A stretch of DNA of 64,000 nt. It comes from Catalinimonas niigatensis. GTDB taxonomy: Bacteria > Bacteroidota > Bacteroidia > Cytophagales > Cyclobacteriaceae. Of the stretch, positions 46,697-52,874 are shown piece by piece (within the stretch, counting starts at the first letter, position 1; each line of letters opens with the position of its first letter). Location of the stretch: positions 1,364,001 through 1,428,000 of the forward strand of contig NZ_CP119422.1 of assembly GCF_030506285.1 (NCBI RefSeq), read 5' to 3'. A model generated the notes under the pieces. The model did no database searches and was not told the DNA's origin. It was given only the letters and a program-made list of their open reading frames with translations. The position numbers and the translations under genes were made by a program.

Positions 46697-48903
46697 ATTT
46701 CAATTCCAGTATGGTGCGATTAAGGGATTTGAAAAAGGGCTATGTAAACGGATTGATCAAAATTTCAATTCCAGTATGGTGCGATTAAGAGACCTGATTT
46801 GATTCCTAGCGGAGAGTTTCAAAACAAATTTCAATTCCAGTATGGTGCGATTAAGGCTATATAGATTCAAGTGCATTTCCACACTATAGCCGATTTCAAT
46901 TCCAGTATGGTGCGATTAAGGCTACGATAAATATGTAAGTAATACACTCCCTGATCGTATTTCAATTCCAGTATGGTGCGATTAAGGCTGCTTAGCTTCC
47001 ATGTATCTGTATCGTAATAAGGAGATTTCAATTCCAGTATGGTGCGATTAAGGCCTGCGCGTTTGATTGCTAAGTCTTCATCAGTTAATTCGATTTCAAT
47101 TCCAGTATGGTGCGATTAAGGCTCGCTGATGTGTTTTACACCCTTAACGCGGGATTTTTATTTCAATTCCAGTATGGTGCGATTAAGGCAACAATGTCTC
47201 CGGCCTGATGTACTGCTTCATTTTATTTCAATTCCAGTATGGTGCGATTAAGGCCCTTACCGTTGTCGTCTGCAAGCAAACAGGAGTGCAATTTCAATTC
47301 CAGTATGGTGCGATTAAGGCATTACACCGCCTAGCGTGACTGGCAATAAAGCTACGATTTCAATTCCAGTATGGTGCGATTAAGGCTCCGCACTTACTGT
47401 TGAAGGTGAACTTACTACGAAGATTTCAATTCCAGTATGGTGCGATTAAGGCTAGGTTTTAGGTTTTAAGCCAGTGCCTGTCTGGTACATTTCAATTCCA
47501 GTATGGTGCGATTAAGGCACTATATCCAGAAGTCACACGGCAATACTAAGAAAGATTTCAATTCCAGTATGGTGCGATTAAGGCATTACACCGCCTAGCG
47601 TGACTGGCAATAAAGCTACGATTTCAATTCCAGTATGGTGCGATTAAGGCTCCGCACTTACTGTTGAAGGTGAACTTACTACGAAGATTTCAATTCCAGT
47701 ATGGTGCGATTAAGGCTAGGTTTTAGGTTTTAAGCCAGTGCCTGTCTGGTACATTTCAATTCCAGTATGGTGCGATTAAGGCACTATATCCAGAAGTCAC
47801 ACGGCAATACTAAGAAAGATTTCAATTCCAGTATGGTGCGATTAAGGCTATAATTGCACTATTATTGTAATTAATATAAAGATATTTCAATTCCAGTATG
47901 GTGCGATTAAGGCGATCAGATTGCGGAGAAAAAAGGGAAGGCTTTTGCTATTTCAATTCCAGTATGGTGCGATTAAGGCTTCCAAACGAGAGTTTTTTCC
48001 GCGGGAACCTTGCTATATTTCAATTCCAGTATGGTGCGATTAAGGCAAAGCTTCAGATATTGTTTTACCAGCAGTCTTAACTATTTCAATTCCAGTATGG
48101 TGCGATTAAGGCTATCAGCGAATTGAAAAAGGTTGAATACGGAAAATCACATTTCAATTCCAGTATGGTGCGATTAAGGCGTATAGGGCAGTTTGATCTT
48201 AACTTCTACGGAAAAAATTTCAATTCCAGTATGGTGCGATTAAGGCAGTCTAATTCTACTTATAAGAGTGAGGCAATGAGCAATTTCAATTCCAGTATGG
48301 TGCGATTAAGGCCGTAATGTGAGTCTTTCGTTTTTGCTGCTATGATCTATTTCAATTCCAGTATGGTGCGATTAAGGCAATCAAGGGCAAAAGACAATGC
48401 GATTCCTAAACTAATTTCAATTCCAGTATGGTGCGATTAAGGCTGATGAAAAAATGTCTTTCCCAGGCTCTAAAGATATATTTCAATTCCAGTATGGTGC
48501 GATTAAGGCATAAGCCAGTTCGGGCTTAACTTCTACGGAAAAATATTTCAATTCCAGTATGGTGCGATTAAGGCGAATGAGGTTAGATTATTGACATTAC
48601 CGCCTGAAAATTTCAATTCCAGTATGGTGCGATTAAGGCAAAGATGTATATAGAATAGAGGTGCAATTATCTGATATTTCAATTCCAGTATGGTGCGATT
48701 AAGGCTACACTCCGAATGCCAGTTTATACGAGCGTAATCAAATTTCAATTCCAGTATGGTGCGATTAAGGCTCAGGTACTCTTTATCCTCAGCATACCCG
48801 CTGGCAAATTTCAATTCCAGTATGGTGCGATTAAGGCTATTAAACCATTTCGGGTTTTCAACTACTTCACCATATTTCAATTCCAGTATGGTGCGATTAA
48901 GGC
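46697..48903 (-). CRISPR. Type I-B CRISPR array, 34 repeats and 33 spacers
   Basis: The 30-bp repeat begins ATTTCAATTCC and ends GATTAAGGC on the plus strand, with spacers of about 35-38 bp and a period of about 65-66 bp. I counted 34 repeats, from 46697-46726 to 48874-48903. The reverse complement ends in GGAATTGAAAT, the usual 8-nt 5' handle pattern of type I-B crRNAs, so the array should be transcribed on the minus strand like the cas genes. Supporting this, the first two repeats at the low-coordinate end differ at their last bases (GGG and GAG instead of GGC), as expected at a trailer. Cas6 (58946-59773) is the likely processing enzyme. Apparent ORFs inside the array are artefacts. Confidence 0.97.
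47321..47848 (-). repeat. Tandem duplication of four repeat-spacer units
   Basis: The segments 47321-47584 and 47585-47848 (264 bp each) carry the same four spacers in the same order. They begin ATTACACCGCC, TCCGCACTTAC, TAGGTTTTAGG and ACTATATCCAG. By eye I find no differences between copies. Recombination between identical repeats is the likely mechanism. The array therefore has 29 distinct spacers rather than 33. Confidence 0.95.
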
Positions 48904-49142
48904 CCATGACTCCGGGCATAATAATAGGCCAAATCTGATTGTATTCCAAGTTTTAAAGCGCTGCTCAACCTACGAGCTGTCGTCTACCACCAATGATACG
49001 ATTTTACTGGGGCTGCGACGACTCATTTAAACAACTCATTTTGAAACACTTAGCTTTTGGCCTCTACTATTTCAATTATTACTCATCTAGTTTTAGCCTA
49101 ATACGACGACAGTTTCACTGCGACAGTTTCACTGCGATCAAA
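48904..49142 (-). promoter_or_regulatory. Putative CRISPR leader region
   Basis: This 239-bp AT-rich non-coding stretch lies between the last intact repeat and the cas2 stop codon, on the side expected for the leader. It should contain the array promoter and Cas1-Cas2 integration signals. A repeat-like sequence begins at 48938 (ATTGTATTCCAAG), one unit length beyond the last repeat, and ATTTCAATT recurs at about 49068. A 14-bp tandem repeat lies near its distal end. The leader assignment is inferred from orientation. Confidence 0.55.
49107..49134. repeat. 14-bp tandem direct repeat in leader region
   Basis: CGACAGTTTCACTG occurs twice without a gap (49107-49120, 49121-49134), followed by a further CGA. 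It lies 8 nt beyond the cas2 stop codon. It could be a protein-binding site in the distal leader or a slipped duplication. Confidence 0.8.
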
Positions 49143-49403
49143 TCATAAAAACTGATCGGTAGAAGCCTTTTCCTCTCCGATTACTTCCTTCTCCAGCCAA
49201 CGCTCATTCCTGCTGCTGAAAATGATCAGGCTGTCTCCCTTATGCATGATATCTTTGGCTTCTGCTTTAAGTTGCTTCAGCTGCACCTCAGTCAATTCTC
49301 CTTCCAACACTGAATTTTGAATCCAGCTCAGGTACCTGCGGCACAGTTTAAGCATTTTACCTACTCTTTTCTCTCCTACGTCATAGACTAAGATGATGTA
49401 CAT
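49143..49403 (-). CDS. cas2: CRISPR adaptation protein Cas2
   Basis: 86 residues, the normal size. The first strand MYIILVYDVGEKR carries the conserved Asp8, and FRxxx-like KLCRRYLSWIQNSVLEGEL is the family pattern for the ferredoxin-like dimer. It bridges two Cas1 dimers to form the spacer integration complex. It is the last gene of the operon, 52 bp after cas1, and lies beside the array leader. Confidence 0.95.
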   Translation of the reverse strand: MYIILVYDVGEKRVGKMLKLCRRYLSWIQNSVLEGELTEVQLKQLKAEAKDIMHKGDSLIIFSSRNERWLEKEVIGEEKASTDQFL

Positions 49404-49455
49404 AGCTTTAAAGTTTTATTCCAATATGTCAAAGAACTTTTCGTCATGGATATCT

Positions 49456-50460
49456 TTACCACCAGGCTTTGAAAGGTTCATAGCCCTGCATATCCATCAC
49501 ATGTTTTGCCACTTTATGGCATTCCAGTTTGATCAGATGTTTGTAGCTCACACTTTTCTTAAGGGCTCGGTGTTTGATGGTTTCTTTCAAACGCTCTTCC
49601 CATGCTTCTACCAATTTCTTTTTACCTGCTTCTTTCAAGATAACCCTGTTCAGTTGATCATCAAAATCTTTGGCCTGCAATACTTTTTTGTTGAGCAGTT
49701 TGAAAATGGTTCTGTCTACCAACAGAGGTTTGAAGATCTCTGCCAGATCCAGGGCCAGTGAAAATCGTCTGGTGCCCGGCTCATGCAGAAAGCTGATCGT
49801 AGGATTCAACTGGGTATGGTAAATCTGATCCAGGCAAGCAGTGTAGCAGAGCATATTGCCAAAAGAGATCAAGGCATTCACCTCATTTTTGGGTGGCTGT
49901 CTGCTACGTCCTCCCATGCTGAAATCGTTGAGGATTTCATCAAAAGCTGTGTAGTAGATCTGCCGGATGTTTCCTTCTATGCCCATCAACATAGGGATAT
50001 CATCTGTCATGGGAATACTTTGTTGTAGCAGTGTAATTCCTTCAATCTGCTGTTCCAAAGCCTTACCCCGGCTCTGGTAGTACTTCAGGTTGCGCAGCAT
50101 GTTAAAGGCTGCTCCATCCACCAACTTCCTGGCTATTCGCTGCCGCTTGTATGGATCAGCATAGTGCAGTGTCTGACAAACCAGCATCTTTCCTGCCTGT
50201 AGGTATTCTTTGGGATAAAAAGAACCGGTATAGTGCTCATAGTAGTCAAAGAAATGAACGCTAATCTGCTGCTTGCCCAGAAAGTTGTACAATGCACTGT
50301 TGGTGTCCAGACTGCCGAAGACAAAGAGCTGACCTACGGTTTCTACCGGAAGGTATCGGGCTGGACCTTCTTTGCCCTTTTCATCTACGGGTACAAACTT
50401 TAAGGTATTGTCTTTGCGGCTGAGCCTGCCGGGATTAAAGAGGTAAAAGGTCTTTTTCAA
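49456..50460 (-). CDS. cas1: CRISPR-associated integrase Cas1 (I-B type)
   Basis: 334 residues. The N-terminal beta domain begins KKTFYLFNPGRLSRKDNTL. The helical catalytic domain has the three metal ligands Glu162 (MGIEGNIRQIYY), His226 (SFLHEPGTRRFSLALDLAEI) and Glu241 in that same stretch. It cuts and joins new spacers into the leader end of the array together with Cas2. It starts 9 bp after the PIN toxin gene, so in this operon cas1 is translated directly behind a toxin-antitoxin pair rather than behind cas4, its usual neighbour. Confidence 0.97.
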   Translation of the reverse strand: MKKTFYLFNPGRLSRKDNTLKFVPVDEKGKEGPARYLPVETVGQLFVFGSLDTNSALYNFLGKQQISVHFFDYYEHYTGSFYPKEYLQAGKMLVCQTLHYADPYKRQRIARKLVDGAAFNMLRNLKYYQSRGKALEQQIEGITLLQQSIPMTDDIPMLMGIEGNIRQIYYTAFDEILNDFSMGGRSRQPPKNEVNALISFGNMLCYTACLDQIYHTQLNPTISFLHEPGTRRFSLALDLAEIFKPLLVDRTIFKLLNKKVLQAKDFDDQLNRVILKEAGKKKLVEAWEERLKETIKHRALKKSVSYKHLIKLECHKVAKHVMDMQGYEPFKAWW

Positions 50461-50469
50461 AGCTTTGGT

Positions 50470-50835
50470 TTAGCTATTCAAAGGGTTTATATAATGGAGC
50501 CCTTGTAAGTTTTTGAAATCTTTGATGTTTCTGGTAACGAGTGTTTGATCATAAAATAAAGCTGTAGCAGCGATAATGCTATCTCCTAACGATAGTTTAT
50601 TTTTTTGTCTCAGTAAGGTTGCCAGGTCAATAACCTCACTGCTTACCGGAAGTAAGTTCATGAATTGAAATACAGCTTCAAAATACGTTCTATCTCTAGG
50701 AGTAAGATCATAAAAACCTAAAACCTCTATCTTTGAAACAGCCGAAACCACATTCTCCTGTGCCTTTACATATTCCCTCAAAAAAGCATATTGTTCTTCA
50801 GCCGAATAAATAATGATATTGCTATCTAACAACAT
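50470..50835 (-). CDS. PIN-domain toxin (VapC-like) inside the cas operon
   Basis: 121 residues, normal for VapC. The acidic residues of the PIN nuclease site are visible: Asp4 (MLLDSNIIIYS), Glu37 (SKIEVLGFY), Asp85 (LSLGDSIIAATAL) and Asp106 (TRNIKDFKNL). Such enzymes cleave RNA, often tRNA, and are silenced by a partner antitoxin. The gene is 3 bp after the small gene at 50839-51054, its probable antitoxin, and 9 bp before cas1, in the same direction. Function is inferred from the fold pattern; the target is unknown. Confidence 0.9.
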   Translation of the reverse strand: MLLDSNIIIYSAEEQYAFLREYVKAQENVVSAVSKIEVLGFYDLTPRDRTYFEAVFQFMNLLPVSSEVIDLATLLRQKNKLSLGDSIIAATALFYDQTLVTRNIKDFKNLQGLHYINPLNS

Positions 50836-50838
50836 GAG

Positions 50839-51054
50839 TTATTCTTTGAAAGGAAGTTTTCTGTCTTTACGTTGTTTTCTCTGCCAGGCTACAGGATCTT
50901 TGATGCTTTTTCCATCTCCCCCCCTGTCAATTATACTGATAAGATCGTCCTGCTCCTTTTCAACAGATTCATATTTGAGGTTCATCCTATGAAGCAAATC
51001 TATCAAAAGCCTCTTATCCTCTTCATTATGTACTTCTATGGTAATCTTAGTCAT
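50839..51054 (-). CDS. Probable antitoxin of the PIN toxin
   Basis: 71 residues beginning TKITIEVHNEEDKRLLIDLL, with a basic C-terminal half (DPVAWQRKQRKDRKLPFKE). This size and layout, a short beta/helix start and a flexible charged tail, is usual for antitoxins encoded just before PIN toxins. Similar small proteins are annotated only as hypothetical, so the role rests on position, 3 bp before the toxin. It lies 55 bp after cas4, leaving room for a promoter of its own. Confidence 0.7.
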   Translation of the reverse strand: MTKITIEVHNEEDKRLLIDLLHRMNLKYESVEKEQDDLISIIDRGGDGKSIKDPVAWQRKQRKDRKLPFKE

Positions 51055-51109
51055 CTCTGTTTTCTTTTACTCTACAATATACAAACGAAATAGACAGCTT
51101 GCTTATTCA

Positions 51110-51634
51110 TTATTCGCTTTCTGCTACATAGCAGAAGTCATAATAGCTGCAGCTTTTACAGATCCGGCTGTTGATCACCGGAGGGCACTGCGCTTGAGCT
51201 GTAATTCGTTCTATGTCAGCCATCCACTTTCGGATGTTTTCTCTTCCCGCATCATCCAAAACTACCTGCTGGGTTTGGCGTAGCTTAGGATATTCTATCA
51301 CCCCTTGAGGATTTTCAATACCTGCTTCTTCCAGCAGGTAAAGGTAATACTGCACCTGGGCGATATGCGCTTCCTCCACCTTATCTGACTTCTTGACCTC
51401 ATGTACTGTCCTGTTCTTGGCATCATAAAAATCAATCTTGGCTCCGAGTAACTCTAGCTCGGTATACTTGGCAGCTCTTTGGGGATAGCTGGTTTCGTGG
51501 ATCAGTTTACCCTCTGTCACCGTATCCGAACTGTGCTCCATGCGGATGCCATGATGAAACAGCCAGAGCTTGCGATGGCATACATGGTAGTAGTTGATAT
51601 GGGTGGGGGTGAGTAGCATAAATTTATTACTCAA
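51110..51634 (-). CDS. cas4: CRISPR adaptation nuclease Cas4
   Basis: 174 residues. Iron-sulfur ligands: Cys19 (INYYHVCHRKLWLFHHG) and the C-terminal Cys159, Cys162, Cys168 (RICKSCSYYDFC). RecB-type nuclease residues: Asp68 (GAKIDFYD) and the HEVKKSD motif, followed by Gln93 (IAQVQYYLYLLEEAG). It trims pre-spacers and selects the PAM end during adaptation. Starting at the first ATG it overlaps the HEPN gene by 8 bp; starting at Met6 it would begin 7 bp after that gene. The C-terminus is normal, so the gene is intact despite its toxin neighbours on both sides. Confidence 0.95.
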   Translation of the reverse strand: MSNKFMLLTPTHINYYHVCHRKLWLFHHGIRMEHSSDTVTEGKLIHETSYPQRAAKYTELELLGAKIDFYDAKNRTVHEVKKSDKVEEAHIAQVQYYLYLLEEAGIENPQGVIEYPKLRQTQQVVLDDAGRENIRKWMADIERITAQAQCPPVINSRICKSCSYYDFCYVAESE

Positions 51635-52016
51635 GAATAAGCCGTTTGATAGCTAGATGAAAGGATTGCGCCTTAGGCATCAGATAATCCACATCTTCCT
51701 GTGTGTAATGCACTATTTCTCCATAGTCACTTTCCTGCCGGTCCTGAAAGATGTTGGCATAATACTGTAGCAATTCACGATCTACCAATCCTGTTTTACC
51801 AAAATAGAGGTGAAACTGATTTCTAGTACCGGCATGTGTTTTATGCTTGATATCATTTTTTCTTAGCAATGCATCCACAATATAGTAGCATGAATAATAT
51901 AGTCTATTGATGGCAGTATTCCAGTGCTTGTTTTCGGCCATAATTTGGGCTTCCTCTAGAGCTTCTTCTGAGCGACTGATTCTGTACCGAATATATTCTT
52001 CTTTATCTACACCCAT
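51627..52016 (-). CDS. HEPN-domain protein of an MNT/HEPN pair
   Basis: 129 residues of the UPF0332-like HEPN group: SRSEEALEEAQIMAENKHWN, then AINRLYYSCYYIVDALLRKN, KTHAGTRNQFHLYF and DRQESDYGEIVHYTQEDVDY. HEPN proteins next to minimal nucleotidyltransferases act as toxins, usually RNases, silenced by the partner. I see RNQFH rather than a clear R-x4-6-H active site, so nuclease activity is uncertain. It overlaps the partner nucleotidyltransferase gene by 10 bp and cas4 by up to 8 bp, so translation of the three is probably linked. Confidence 0.85.
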   Translation of the reverse strand: MGVDKEEYIRYRISRSEEALEEAQIMAENKHWNTAINRLYYSCYYIVDALLRKNDIKHKTHAGTRNQFHLYFGKTGLVDRELLQYYANIFQDRQESDYGEIVHYTQEDVDYLMPKAQSFHLAIKRLILE

Positions 52017-52318
52017 TGACCTTCATTTGTAATCTCTTCATACAAAGGCATGCCGGTAGATCTTTTCCATTCATTAGGAGTCATGACAATTTGGGAGATA
52101 ATGACCTCATCCTCCAGTTCCATGTCTAGCAATACGCTTCTGAGTCTTCTTTTTTCTTCTTTTTGAGCAAGCTTATTGCTGATAATCAAGAAATCCCAAT
52201 CCGATTCCTCATGGCTATCGCCTCTGGCCTGAGAGCCAAACAGCACCACTTCAGCCTCAGGGTCTAAGGCCATAACTGCTTCTTTTACCTGTTGGGGAAT
52301 TTTGTTTTGTATCTTCAT
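52007..52318 (-). CDS. Minimal nucleotidyltransferase (MNT) of the MNT/HEPN pair
   Basis: 103 residues. The nucleotidyltransferase signature is complete: VVLFGSQARGD at 25-34 followed by SDWDFLII with Asp40 and Asp42. MNT proteins paired with HEPN toxins neutralise them, in characterised cases by adding AMP to the toxin. The gene overlaps the HEPN gene by 10 bp and follows the DUF433 gene by 29 bp. The extended C-terminus (MTPNEWKRSTGMPLYEEI) is common in the group. Role by family and pairing; target not tested. Confidence 0.88.
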   Translation of the reverse strand: MKIQNKIPQQVKEAVMALDPEAEVVLFGSQARGDSHEESDWDFLIISNKLAQKEEKRRLRSVLLDMELEDEVIISQIVMTPNEWKRSTGMPLYEEITNEGQWV

Positions 52319-52347
52319 TTTTCAAATGAGTTTAGGATACCGGAATA

Positions 52348-52587
52348 CTAAGCATAGGGTTGAAATCTCTTTTCAGCATCTGCCTCAAAAGCCAGGCATG
52401 CCAGCACATTTTCTTTGGTCAGCATAGGAAAATGCTCCAGAATATCTTCTATGCTATCCCCGGCAGCCAGATAACTCAGCACATCATACAAAGTGATGCG
52501 TATTCCGTTGCCACGGCGGCCTCTAATACAAGGCTGACCACTTCGCTGATCGGGATGGATGGTAATATATTTTCTGTAATCTGTCAT
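52348..52587 (-). CDS. DUF433-family small protein, no toxin partner adjacent
   Basis: 79 residues: the phrases ITIHPDQRSGQPCIRGRR, then ITLYDVLSYLAAGDSIEDIL and FPMLTKENVLACLAFEADAE are the core of DUF433. Members are usually antitoxin-like winged-helix proteins encoded before a DUF5615 PIN-like toxin. Here the next gene is an MNT protein instead, so either the toxin was lost or DUF433 serves as a DNA-binding regulator of this block. It is the first intact gene after cas3, 287 bp away. Confidence 0.85.
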   Translation of the reverse strand: MTDYRKYITIHPDQRSGQPCIRGRRGNGIRITLYDVLSYLAAGDSIEDILEHFPMLTKENVLACLAFEADAEKRFQPYA

Positions 52588-52600
52588 CTCATGATATTTA

Positions 52601-52717
52601 CTACAATATAAGCATAAACAAAAGAACGGTCATGATCTCTGCCGGTTTTGCCAGCAGCCTGCACCAGATCGGCAGTTTGCTCGTTTCTTCCAGTTTGATC
52701 ATGAATTGATAGGACAT
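52601..52717 (-). pseudogene. Fragment of a pRiA4b ORF-3-like protein
   Basis: A 38-codon frame reads MSYQFMIKLEETSKLPIWCR and then LLAKPAEIMTVLL. It resembles the N-terminus of plasmid pRiA4b ORF-3 family proteins (YxFKIxLxGxxPPIWRRLLVPA), with the rest of the domain missing. It lies between cas3 and the DUF433 gene. The remaining 52718-52874 shows no ORF; a promoter for the accessory block would fit there. Confidence 0.4.
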
Positions 52718-52874
52718 AGTTTTTTTATTTTTGAAGCTCGGAAATTTCGGGAAAATGGGCAAAAATAGAACCTCACATTTCCTTTCTTCCCCTATGTATT
52801 ATCCTTCTTCAGAAGTAGGAAAAAATTACAGGATGTAAAGAGAAGATTGAGGGATAGAATATCAATAGAAATTT

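Noticed and set aside
46441-46788. Possible small protein genes before the array
   Set aside because: They are composed of transposase relic sequence running into CRISPR repeats, with stops in the matching frames.
46697-48903. Array transcription on the plus strand
   Set aside because: The handle-like ATTGAAAT end, the degenerate repeats at the low-coordinate end and the cas gene direction all support the minus strand.
47898-48949. Open frames with repeated phrases such as NSSMVRLR or NRTILELK that look like a repeat protein
   Set aside because: They are translations of the CRISPR repeats; the period equals repeat plus spacer, on both strands.
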